The notes beneath the pieces are model-generated. The model was not told the DNA's origin and did not search any database. It worked only from the letters and a program-made list of their open reading frames with translations. DNA of 64,000 bases, from NCBI GenBank assembly GCA_022496185.1, contig WTXG01000086.1:62001-126000 (forward strand). Direction: 5' to 3'. This DNA is from Multifurca ochricompacta. Its lineage: Eukaryota > Basidiomycota > Agaricomycetes > Russulales > Russulaceae. Below are positions 12,317 to 22,644 of the stretch, one piece after another (the stretch's first letter is position 1; each line of letters begins with the position of its first letter). The translations under genes were made by a program, and so were the position numbers.

Positions 12317-12675
12317 ATGTTATAGTCATTGTACCATATAAGTTGCGTTGCTGGTCTTCTTTTTTTTTTTTTTTTTTAAACGCGATGGAAAATAGAGTGT
12401 AGTAGCATACTGGGTGGATGCAGATGATATGACCGATGGGCGTACTCAAAGTATCCACTTGATCACCGTCACCGCCATCGGTGTTTTTATTTATTTATGT
12501 ATTTGATCTTTCCCTCCCTTAACACGAGATAGAGAGGGATTAGGTAGAATAGAACAACTCAAGCCAGGACAGACAGCAGTAAGGCGGGTGGGGGGATTTT
12601 GTGAAATTAAGTGTACAACGTCATAAATAAATGATACAATTCCTGCCTGCCCAGAGAGCCAAAAAAAAACAAAAT
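12317..12675. terminator. Convergent 3' intergenic region
   Basis: This separates the oxidoreductase (plus) and the CIR_N/LENG1-like gene (minus). It contains an uninterrupted T-run of about 20 bases at 12358-12377 and AT-rich sequence with ATAAATAAAT at 12622-12632, which may serve polyadenylation of one or both genes. No gene is visible. Confidence 0.4.
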
Positions 12676-13813
12676 TCAGCGTCGTCCCCGACGGCGACTA
12701 TCGTCCTCCCCTTCCTCCCAGCGGCGCTGCCGCCAAGCGCGGTCACGTTCGCGATGGGCGTCTTCCACCTCGCGGCGATTAAACATATCTGTATAGCCAT
12801 GCACGGTGCTCGGAGTAGCAATGGAGCTCTCTGCGCGCTCGCGCTCGCGCTGCTTGCGTTTAACGAGCGCCAGTGCGCGTTCTCGCTCGGTAGATTCGCG
12901 CGCTAGACGACCCTCACGTGAGGCAGCTGATGGAGGTAGTACCGGCTGGTACTGTTGAGATGGACTGGATGTGTGGGATTGGATTCGGGATCGCAAATGT
13001 GGTTGGGGTAGGGGTGGGGTCATCGTGCCACGTTTGAGGTCAGATGGGATTGAGGCAAGTGGGTCAGCTCTCTTCTGACGCGCTAAATCTCGTTGTCTGT
13101 GGGGTAAAAGGTAGGCGGCCGCTCTACTGTGTCAGGTTGGTCCTAAACGGGTACGATTACGACTCCCCCCCCCACTCACCCTCGGGAAAAGGAGAGTGAG
13201 AGAGAAAGACATATACTCACCTTCTTGCTTCTGCCAACTTGTCGTCATTGTTGCCATTACTTCCTCCGTTACCGTCACGAGTGGATGAGTACCATGGATG
13301 GAGATCTTGCTTCGTTGGCGCGAGAGCGACGCCACGGTCTGCGTCCGTCGTCGTGGGTTTAGATTTTGCGGCGCGTGCTGCGAGTGCCGAGGCGTGCTCT
13401 TCAATATCCGCAAAGAGGTTGATGTGGCCGTTGAACATGGGCACTGAAGACCCGGATGATGACGCGACGGCTGAGGGTGCATGTGTATGTGAGGATGCGA
13501 GTGTGATACTGTCCGTGTCCTTGTCGCGCGGAGATGAAGAAGGTGGTAATGGTGATGATGATGGTGGTGGTGAAGTAGTGATACCTGCGCGGGCACGAAG
13601 CGAGCTCAGACGAGATTCGGTATCCTACATTCCGTTCTGTTACTCTTGCTCTTGCAAGAAGAAGAGAGGAAAGAACCGTACCGCTCCGAGAGCGCGATCA
13701 GCATCTTCTGTCTGTTTACGTTTTGCTTCAGCTTCATCACGACGAACGCGCTCGACATTATCAAGACGATATGGATGATATGATTTATGGTGAGCGATAT
13801 TAAGTTTACCCAT
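12676..13813 (-). CDS. CIR_N / LENG1-like nuclear protein
   Basis: Three exons on the minus strand (13813-13682, 13624-13221, 13096-12676) join in phase to 318 aa. The N-terminus (HHKSYHPYRLDNVERVRRDEA) has the layout of the CIR_N domain shared by LENG1, CIR and the splicing factor Cwc25: a basic aromatic start followed by a charged helix. The middle is Ser/Pro-rich. A short conserved-looking block (HINLFADIEEHA) and a Lys/Arg/Glu-rich C-terminal helix follow. That composition suits a spliceosome-associated or nuclear scaffold protein. LENG1 is the closest family by the N-terminal motif and the LFxDIE-type block, but I cannot exclude another CIR_N protein. It shares a 214-bp promoter region with ERV41. 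Confidence 0.72.
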
Positions 13814-14027
13814 TTGAATGGGGGGGGGACAGGGAAGGGACAAGGGTGGCAGAAGGTCAAGCACATCTCAAGTAGTGAATGGTTCCGGGGTCCTGACACG
13901 TACACAGGAACGCGCTTGCCTTGGCACAATTTAATTCTTTTCCTTCCATTTACTACCCTTTTTCTTTTTTTTTCCTTTTTCCACAACATAACATTGCTCG
14001 TGCTCGCCAGGAGCGTAATTGGAATAA
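13814..14027. promoter_or_regulatory. Short bidirectional promoter region
   Basis: Only 214 bp separate the divergent starts of the CIR_N gene (minus) and ERV41 (plus). It holds a nine-G run at 13820-13828 and a T/C-rich tract at 13927-13980. A shared promoter is inferred from the geometry only. Confidence 0.5.
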
Positions 14028-15931
14028 ATGAACTCGCAGGAAGAGCTCTCTCTGCTCGACAAGATCGACGCTGTTGCACCTGCGCCGCTCCAAAGCTTTG
14101 ATGCTTTCCCAAAACTTCCGTCCACCTATCGCACACGCTCAAGCGAGCGCGGTTTCCTGACCCTCTTTATTACTTTTATTGCTTTTATTCTCGTTGCCAA
14201 CGACATTGGCGAGTTTTTATGGGGCTGGCCGGATTATGAGTTTGGCGTGGACCATGCTCCGGACAGCTTTCTGGATGTCAACGTCGACTTGATCGTTAAC
14301 ATGCCATGTAGATGTGCGAAGAACATCTCCTTTCTTCACTGAGAGATGCTAATCCTCCCTCATAGACTTGAGCGTCGACTTGCGCGACACTGTTGGAGAT
14401 AGATTATATCTTAGCAGGGGATTCCATCGAGACGGCGTCAGTCTCACGCGCTCCCTTCTCTGCATCATTTCCTGACGTTAGGCACAGACCCTCTTTGACA
14501 TAGGACAAGCCACCACACTCCGGTGAGTCCTTTTCGGGACACCCTTTTACCGGTCTCATGCAATTCATCCGTAGAGAGCATGCAGAGGCTCTCACCGCCC
14601 GACAAGCCGTCGCTGAATCCCGCAAGTCGCGTGGCTTCCTTGCGGGCCTTTTCCGTCGCTCCAAGGACCTGTACAAACCTACCTACAATTATGAACCAGA
14701 CGGCAGTGCATGTCGCATTTATGGCTCACTCGCTGTCAAAAGAGTTACGGGTAACTTGTCCCGTTTTATCAATGCGGCTGCCATAATTCACTCTGAAACC
14801 CGACTAGCAAACCTCCACATTACTACACTCGGTCATGGCTACAGTAGTCCTGTTCATGTCGATCACAGTCGTATGTTCCCTCATTTTACTTGCACTATCT
14901 ACATTACAAACGTTCTTTATAGTCATGAACCTCTCACATGTTATCACTGAGTTCTCCTTCGGTCAACATTTCCCAGAGATCACCCAACCCCTCGACAACT
15001 CTTTCGAGGTTGCCCAAGAGGGTACGTTGTTCCCTTCTGAACTGTCACCCATCTAACATTTCATTTCATAGAATTCGTCGCATACCAATACTACCTTCGA
15101 GTTGTCCCGACAACCTACATCGCACCACGCTCCCAACCTTTGCATACGAATCAATACAGCGTCACACATTACCAGCGGAAATTCAACGACCACTCGGGTG
15201 TCCCTGGAATCTTCTTCAAGTTCGATATTGAGCCTATCCGTCTCACTATTATCCAACGCACGACCACGCTTGCTCAATTCTTCATTCGGTCCGTATCCAG
15301 GTTTATTTCTAGCTCCTGGCCCAACTCACACGTGCGCAAACAGATGTGTTGGGTTGTCGGTGGCGTATTCGTCTGCGCTTCGTGGGCCCTCCGTGCGACA
15401 GACCGTGTTATCACCATTGTTGCCGGGCCAGACAACAGCGATAGCATTGCGCCGACACCGGATTCGTTGCGAGGCGGCGTACTGCGAAGTAAATGGACCG
15501 GCGGGGCTCTACGCGCACGCCCGAGTAGTAACGCCTCGCCACGCGCAGGTACATGGGCCGATGGCGGGTCGCCATACGCCTCGACCTACAGTGGCTCAAG
15601 TCACGGCGGCTCGGCTGCAGGTTCCCCGATGTTACCGTACTCCCCTTACTCCCCCGTCGCCCCTCCGCCCCTCTCAGGCCGCACGCCGTCAACTGCGGGC
15701 TTCCCACCTCCAGGATCTGCATCGCCTGGGTTGGGACTCTCACCGAATGCGTTTGGACTACCCGCTGGTAGCGCCAACGTACATTCACCTGCTACGGCGG
15801 CCACGCTTGGCTCTCCCGCTCCTAATCCTGGCACCCCTTGGTATGGTCATTTCCCACCCACGCCACGCTCGCCGTTGAGTGGGTTTGCGGTACCACCAAC
15901 ACCACGAGACGCGGGGAAAAAGGCAGACTAG
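14028..15931 (+). CDS. ERV41: ER-Golgi vesicle protein Erv41 (ERGIC2 family)
   Basis: Erv41 forms a complex with Erv46 in COPII/COPI vesicles and helps retrieve ER residents. Exons 14028-14313, 14366-14436, 14488-14522, 14575-14750, 14808-14870, 14923-15021, 15072-15292 and 15344-15931 join in phase to 512 aa. Visible hallmarks in order: the N-terminal signature KIDAVAPAPLQSFDAFPKLP, a first membrane helix (TLFITFIAFILVANDIGEF), VNVDLIVNMPC and LSVDLRDTVGDRLYLS. These are followed by GSACRIYGSL, ITTLGHGY, HVITEFSFG, the PTTYIAPR loop, GIFFKFDIEPI and a second membrane helix (VVGGVFVCASWAL). A Pro/Ser/Gly-rich tail of about 170 residues follows, longer than in yeast and probably cytosolic. The last intron (15293-15343) is 51 nt, so its retention would not change frame. 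Confidence 0.92.
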
Positions 15932-16299
15932 GCTGGGGGGAAGGAGAAGAGGGGAGTGGACATTTTAGGAGAGCCCCTTGTAGGATGTAAGGACCCTGGT
16001 GATTTCCCCTGTGAGAAATAAATATATTTTTCTCATTTTCCCGGGTTCTCTGCTATTTGTGCCATTTGGATTTATTTCCATCATGGTGTGATAATGGGGC
16101 AGTGAGGCAGCGTTGAACCTATTAACTGAGACAGCCCAACGGTCAAGACAATGATTAGTAACTCCTAAATGTACAGATAGTATTACACTAAAAGCCCATG
16201 GAGATTTGGGGGGGGAGGGGTTATAGAGGTAAGTTGTAGGCAAGCTTATCATCAGCCTTTCATCTCAAACCAAAGTCACCGTAAAGCCTCTACCTCATC
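15932..16299. terminator. Convergent 3' region between ERV41 and PLC-like gene
   Basis: No gene. AT-rich 3' end signals such as AATAAATATATTT at about 16017-16029 lie downstream of ERV41 and could serve its polyadenylation. The minus-strand gene ends at 16300. Confidence 0.4.
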
Positions 16300-17997
16300 C
16301 TAAAATATTGGGAAGCCGTTCAACAGGTCTACCGCCTCAAGCGCTTCACCAATGTTCACATAGTCCAGCAACACGAAATTCGGGTTCCGTCCGTTGCCCA
16401 GCGGGACGCACTGATCAGAATGTGCGAGAATTCTGTTCAACAAGTCCAACACCCCCAACCCCCATCCCTCGCGGTCAGATTTACGTATGTCTGAGAGAGA
16501 ACGAAATAAAGAAGAAAACGCACGATATGACGCTATTGGTTATGGGTGCGTCGAGTGGGTCGGAAAGGATAATACCGGTTCCGAACGCGTTGACGTTCAA
16601 CGAGTGGTTGATGAGGTACATTTGGTCTCCTACGTCCAGTGGGCCTCGGATCCTATCGATCGAGCACGGGAAGCTCACGTTCGTTATGCCATAGGGCGTT
16701 TCCCATATCTACCATGGGGTGGTGGTGCGTGGTCACTGTGGTCAGCGAGAGGTGGTGACCAAAAAAAGAAAAAAAAAACAAGTAGAGAGGAGATAATGGA
16801 AAAAAAAAGGGGGGGGGGAGGACGCCTCACCATGCCGAACTCTGGGAGGATGAAATCGACTGTCTGTCCATCCTTCCCGACAAAGTCGATAAATACTACG
16901 AGACGAGTGCCATTGGCTATCATCTCTCCGAGTGTCGGCCACGCGCTCTGCGGCATCGGGTTTTGTGGTGGTATGTAGGCATATTGGGACGCGCCAGAGG
17001 CCTCGAAGACCGGTGCCCACACATCCAGAAACGATAGGCCCTCCGGATTCGTGAAGAGGAGCGTTAGGACCTCGTTAGGGTTTTCTTCGAGAAACGTGAC
17101 GACATGTTTGAGGTATGCTGAGGTCATGGTCACCACCGGTGATTAATATTAACAAGAGGGGTTTGTTACGCCAGGGGGGGGAGGACGACGTGATAGGAGA
17201 ATGTACGTATACGGTACCTTCAACGGTCCCACCATCGAAGAGGAACTGTGGCGGGGAACGATGCGTCAAAGCGTACTGAATGAATCGGAAGATCGGAAAG
17301 CAAAGCTTACACAATCTGGGAAGGTTTCGACAGGTCACTAGCCTCGTGCCCACACCCGCACGCTAGTACACAGAGGGAAATTCAAATCCATAAACTTACT
17401 GGTATGGCAAAACCGAAGGAGTCCGTCAAATCCCCTGTAATTAAGCGATCAAATTTCAGGGGAATGGACATAGTGATGCCTAATCCCTATGCGTACGTGT
17501 GAGATTGCGCCTGAAGCAGTCGTATCCCGAGACTAAGCTGCCTGGGCACGTTCACCTCTTGATCACGAGCAACTACATATTTTTCGAGGAGGACCTCACG
17601 GGGATAACCAGAGTGAGCTCGACGAGTACGTACGTGCGAAGGGATCTTTACTAAAGGCAAATGAATCGTGCGCTGTTACACGTTTTCCACACGTAAAGTG
17701 TCCATCAGTTAGCTTCTGGACAAAGTGTAACATAGAAATTTAAGTCGAGATGCACCCCCAGCGAAAGTGACGTTGCCGTAGCTGCGATCGCAGAGTTCTG
17801 GGTGACCATTGCACACCATCTCCGAGTTTCTGATCCAACAAATACACATACACACACCCCAACCCCGGCATCTAGTTCAGTGGCGAGGAATGAGTTCAAG
17901 AATGCGATGATTCGTACTGTCTCTGTGTTGCTGCACCATTGACCAGTATGATGGATGAAAGAATGGCCATCGCAAAAACAGATGCGGGGACACGCAT
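16300..17997 (-). CDS. Secreted PLC-like phosphodiesterase
   Basis: A member of the fungal secreted PLC-like (PI-PLC X-type TIM barrel) phosphodiesterases. Nine exons join with matching phases: 17997-17918, 17829-17756, 17672-17634, 17572-17497, 17398-17362, 17245-17218, 17117-16831, 16708-16524 and 16432-16300, giving 312 aa. An N-terminal hydrophobic signal peptide (VFAMAILSSIILVNG) precedes the Cys-framed CNGHPELCDRSYGNVTF motif. Then come AHDS with the first catalytic His, the LGIRLLQAQSH strand, FDGGTVEAYLKHVVTFLEENP, TLLFTNPEGLS, RLVVFIDF and a C-terminal CVPLGNGRNPNFVLLDYVN. The segment that in relatives carries a second His (HFCHTSC-like) reads DLNFPLCTS here under the phase-consistent splicing, so activity may be lost or altered. 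It is convergent with ERV41. Confidence 0.85.
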
Positions 17998-18634
17998 GGC
18001 TGAGCACTGAGACTTTTGGAGACAAAAGAGAGAGAATAAGCCGAGGACGCCTGCAGTCCCTCCCTCAGACACAAGGGCCAACTATCCGATTATATCCATG
18101 TGGTCACCGAGGGAGGGATGCGTGACCACTACCGTGCCTGTGCTTGCTTTGCATAAGGTACGCTAAGCTAATTCTGGAGACCTGTTGGCTGTTGCCAACG
18201 ACGTCGGAGTGCACGTGGTCCATCGGTGTGACTGGGCTGTAGGCGCAAAAGTAAAGAAAATAATCGGTTGGCAGGTCAGGGGCATCGATTTTGGTATTTA
18301 TATTAAGCTAAATGAGTAGGTCGTTGATGGTTCCTGTCTTGGGAGAGTGACTAGCGCTAATCCAGGCACTCTAGGTATGGCATCCTAGAATTTTGAGCGA
18401 GCTACCATAATGATGGCGAGAACTGGTACACGTTAGCGATATTCACTTCAGACCAGTGCCAGTGCATTTTGAATTTGAATGGCATCAGACCAACGTAGGT
18501 ACCAGAGTCTAGTCATGATGTTGTGTGTAGATAAAGATGCGCTGTGTGAAATTTGTAGTGGGTGACTGCATGTATTATCAAATCAAATACCAGAAATTTT
18601 CTTATCTTATCTTGAATTGAAAACCTTCGACACA
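17998..18634. promoter_or_regulatory. Divergent intergenic region, PLC-like gene / HAD gene
   Basis: About 640 bp between two divergent starts. No gene, repeat or RNA structure stands out. The two promoters are expected here. Confidence 0.4.
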
Positions 18635-19704
18635 ATGTCAAGCAAGAATATAGAATACGTACTCTTCGACATGGATGGTACGTCTGCTTATGCCCCGCGA
18701 TCCTATAATCAATGCTATCATGCACCACACAGGTCTTCTGATCGATTCCGAACGTATCTATGTCGATATCACCAGTAACTAGTAAAACGAAACTCGTTCA
18801 ACCACAGGGGGGCCCTCCCATCCAGCTAATCCCACCACGTAGATGACGTTCTCGCACCATATGGGATAACGATGACACATGAAATGAAGGCGAGCGTCAT
18901 GGGTAAAAGTATGTCCCCGCTTCATGCCCTCCGCTAGGTGGATGAGACCCGATCTAATAATTCGTCCCACAACAGATGAACTTGCAGCAGCGGGGCACCT
19001 ACTCTCCCAACTACCCAACGTCCCACTGACGGTCAATGAGTACATCGCCCTGCGCAGACCCGCACAAGACAGGCACTGGGCGCACATGCGCGCATTACCG
19101 GGCGCCGAGCGGCTCGTTGCACATCTTGCGGCACATGGAATTCCCCTGGCAATCGCAACCGGATCCACGCGACTCAACTATGCACGCAAGACGGCGCACC
19201 TGCAACACGTGTTTCAACACTTCCGAGGGAACATCGTCTGCATGGATGATGATAACGGCGCACACCGAGGTAAACCGTTCCCGGACTTATTCCTCGCTGC
19301 TGCGCGTGGACTTGGGCGCAACGTTGGAGTTGAGGAGGGCAAGGGTGAGGGCGGAAAGGATGGTAGCGGCGCGGGAAGCCTGATGGAGGTGGAATGCGCG
19401 GAGAGGGCTCGTGGACTCGTGTTTGAAGATTCGGTAACTGGCGTGCAAGCAGGAAAACGCGCAGGAATGAGCGGTGCGTTGTCTTGGCCCGCGGGATCCC
19501 TCTTGCGCTCCACACACTCAGTCTTTCGGCCTGGCAGTGGTCTGGATCCCAGATGAGAGGTTCTTTGGTGTTAGTGGGGGTGCGGAGGCGGAGCAGCAAC
19601 CTGACCAGATTCTGCGTTCACTCGAGGAGTTCGTCCCGGAAGAGTGGGGATTACCTCCGTTTGATTATTCCGTAGCTAAAATTCAGTCTTGCGTGGAAAA
19701 GTAG
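18635..19704 (+). CDS. HAD-superfamily phosphatase (HDHD1/Gpp-like)
   Basis: A haloacid dehalogenase-type hydrolase, probably dephosphorylating a small sugar phosphate or nucleotide-derived substrate in the cytosol. Exons 18635-18677, 18733-18774, 18843-18908, 18976-19473 and 19538-19704 join in phase to 271 aa. All four catalytic motifs are visible: motif I DMDG (split by intron 1, followed by LLIDSER), motif II ATGS, motif III Lys in RGKPFPD, and motif IV GLVFEDSVTG. The alpha-helical cap lies between motifs I and II (VLAPYGITMTHEMKASVMGK, then LPNVPLTVNEY). The C-terminus EEFVPEEWGLPPFD resembles pseudouridine-5'-phosphatase/HDHD1-type fungal relatives. An insertion of about 35 Gly/Glu-rich residues precedes motif IV. 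No frame breaks. Confidence 0.88.
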
Positions 19705-20204
19705 GGATGTCGGGGCACAAGCGGTACGATTCCAACATTTTGGATGAGATGGGAATGCGGCTGTGGTTAGATAAGCAAGCTACCCACTGCCAGACCCAGT
19801 CTTGAATTTCAACCATTGTTCTCTGGAACCATTGTTATCTGGTTGCTGGTTGCCCTCTCGCGTGCTGGCCAGCTATCTGAATCATCCTAAGCTCCTTCAG
19901 AACAACAGAACGATTCGTCTGATCTTATGCAATACGGTAACAGTGGTGATGACACAGCCAGTGACCTGTGCTTGTACTGGTCGCCTTGCCAGTGCCCTCC
20001 CACAAGTTATGAGAGATGAGCGTTTGAGTACAGGTGTTTGTGTCGGAAATGGATCAATATGGCCGGGTCGGATCAATCGCTAAGTGTGTGGTACTAACAA
20101 GCGAGTTGTGTGTTGTGCAGTAGCACGCGGACTGCGTTTCACCTTCCTGTGAATAGTTTGATACCTTACTTGATTAGACACAATCCTTCTGAGTCTTGGT
20201 TACT
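19705..20204. other. Intergenic, nothing recognised
   Basis: Follows the HAD gene stop. I see no coding potential or clear repeat. Confidence 0.4.
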
Positions 20205-20430
20205 ATAAGCACACTTGTTTACAGTATTTAAAGGACGCTTTTACTGTACAGTTCACTTCAGCTCTGACCATCACAACTGAAGTGAGCATTCTGTTATCTT
20301 ATCTTTACCTATGTAGCTAACACGCACTAGTTATAACTACCATTCTAGGTAAAGACTAATTAATATATAGTTCTGACATCACAACTGAATTATAACTACA
20401 TTCTAGGTAGTTTGGATTATCTAACCTCAG
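20205..20430 (+). repeat. LTR-like repeat fragment
   Basis: A TATA-like TATTTAAAGG (20226-20235) is followed by CACTTCAG...CTGAAGTG and a block rich in TATCTTATCTTTACC. The same order of motifs occurs in reverse orientation at about 26085-26290 inside the hAT-like element. That suggests both are remnants of one dispersed family, possibly solo LTRs or LTR promoter pieces. Exact ends are not visible. Confidence 0.4.
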
Positions 20431-21304
20431 GCTGCGTTCATTAGTTTGGGGTACAAAAATAGATGTCCTTGGGGAGCTTTTCCTTGCCAACAAACCTCAA
20501 AAGTATATGGAGTACTATTAGCCCTCATCGGTGATTTCTTTTCTCAGAAACAGCTTTCGAGTAATGGGCGCCTCAACCTCAATTGGATGCGAAGAAAACT
20601 TTGCGTCGGGCGAAGCAGTGTTAATAAAGTCAGCGTCCACGTTCCGTTCAGTATGAGTCCTACGGTGGCCATATCAGCGACAGAATGGAAGGTAACAATA
20701 AAATCAACTTGTCGAGGATAATCTTCTCGTCCATCTGCAACAACTAATGAGATAGGATAATAGATTTTTCTAACCAATCGAATGTAACGTAGCAAGGCTG
20801 AAAACCCGTCACGTCTCACATCGGAATAAATAATTTGTGATAAAAACAGTCTGGACAGGTACTATAAGATAAGTTGTCCCACAGCTTCCTTGTCATAATG
20901 TTTTTGAGTCTACACCACGCCTATCATGGAGCGCCCAACCCCATTCTCGAGAGATTACGGATAGCTCTGCGTCCCAACTATGTACTTCTTCATTCTAATA
21001 TCGCTTGTCATTGATCCATTTGCCAGTTGCTGGATTCCTGGGCATAAATGTACAATTATGAATTGCTTGAAATGACGATTGCACAGGAGAATATTCAATA
21101 AAAGTGAATGAAACCAGCACAACAGCTAAGATCAGAGAATGGCTGTGGATCGGTCATATCGGTCATAGAAACACGTTGAAGCACTCTGGTCGTGATTATG
21201 TAAACATGAGGCGTCATTCATCATATTCCAAATCCGGTACTTGAGCGCCTGTGCATATACATCGGCGCGTGCTCACTCTGGGGCTGAAGACTTAGCCCAG
21301 TTTC
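20431..21304. other. Intergenic before STAND copy 2
   Basis: AT-rich sequence without a recognisable gene. It presumably contains the former promoter of the STAND gene that starts at 21305. Confidence 0.4.
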
Positions 21305-22619
21305 ATGTCTTCGACAACCCTTTCCTCTTCTAACTTTCGTTTAATTCTTGATGCATTGGATGACTACACCAACCAGACCGGGGCTGATTTGACTCAAAAT
21401 CCTTTCGCCGATAAACCCCACAGCTGTCCTACTTCAGATGCCGTCCTCGAGTTGCTCAACGACAGAGCCAAGCAGTTTAAAGAGTATCGGGAAGGAAATC
21501 GGAAACTGATCAACTGGCTCAGCCCTATTGTGAAAGTAGTTCATGCATTCTCTGATATTCTCAGAGAGGTTGTTAGTTCTGTGAGCCATGGTAGACAGTA
21601 AATTCGCCTTCGCTGATCGCCTTTTCACTTACCTTCCAGTTGCCGTTTCAACCCGCGAAAGTGATATTTGTCGGGGTCGATGTTCTTCTCGCTGTAGGCA
21701 TCTCCCTTACTCCGACTAAATTCATGTGACATATCGATAAATCAGGCTGCTAGCAGTGTGAGTGCTAGTTACGACACGCTAGTCGACCTTTTCGAATGCA
21801 TCGGAAGTTTCCTGAAACGGCTTAATATTTACACTAAAATCCCATTCCCCTCGCCAATGATCGACATAATCGTGAAGATCATGGTAGAAGTGCTTGCCGT
21901 ACTTGCTCTGGCTACGACACAGATAAAAAATGGACGCCTCAGTAAGTGGATCCTGGTCTAGGGACTTCCCAAATCTCAACATGGTGCAGAAAAATTCGCA
22001 AAGAAGTTGCTAGGAGAGGGCGATATTGAGGCTGTGTTACAAAGATTGGACCGACTTACTCAGGAGGAGGCTCGGATGACGGTGGCCCAGACCCTTGAGG
22101 TTGTCCACGGACTCGTGAACAACGTGAAGGTAGTTATGGATGGTGCGCAGGCTTTTCTTCAACATCGATTTTAGTATCTAACGTTATCCGATAAGACGGT
22201 AAGGTATCAACGGATGGCATGCGGAAGGCACTAAGTGTGTTCATGCTTGATGGAATACCATTGACTTATTGGGCTGACTGGAGATTATAGTTGCAATGCA
22301 AGAGACGGCAAATGATGTAAACAAGATTAAACGTTTCGTTTATCCGCCTTTTGGTAGGCATTGGCACTGAACCTGGGTTGCAGGTGATCAGTTGCAAAGG
22401 GATGTCCGAGGTTGGCTCTCCCCTCCGGATCCATCGAAAAACCACAACATTGCTCGCAAAGCGCACCATAGTGGCACTGCGGCATGGTTTACTCAAGGTG
22501 GCACCTTCGATAAATGGAAAACGACTGGTTCACTTTTGTGGATACATGGCAAGCGTAAGTCTCCTCAAATTTCTCGTTCCTTGCGGCCACTAACGGCTCC
22601 ACCCTGCCTGGTTTCGTAG

Positions 22620-22644
22620 CGGGTTCAGGGAAGAGTATCTTGTG
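22620..22644 (+). other. 25-nt P-loop micro-exon of STAND copy 2
   Basis: Flanked by TTTCGTAG on the left and GTGCGTG on the right. It completes GKPGSGKS between the exon ending in LWIHGK and the exon starting STIIQEA, exactly as in copy 1. Confidence 0.75.

Noticed and set aside
13196..13220. Repeats suggesting CRISPR or other arrays anywhere in the window
   Set aside because: Only microsatellites, ankyrin repeats and transposon repeats occur; no spaced palindromic array, and the DNA is eukaryotic.
13239..13778. 179-codon open frame on the plus strand
   Set aside because: Antisense shadow of exon 2 of the CIR_N/LENG1-like gene, which has domain support and consistent splice phases.
18924..19556. 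HAD protein starting at 18924
   Set aside because: The upstream exons from 18635 supply catalytic motif I and fit in phase; 18924 lies in an intron.
19705..21304. tRNA or rRNA genes in intergenic DNA
   Set aside because: No A-box/B-box pair with a foldable cloverleaf was recognised by eye; a covariance-model scan would be needed to exclude one.
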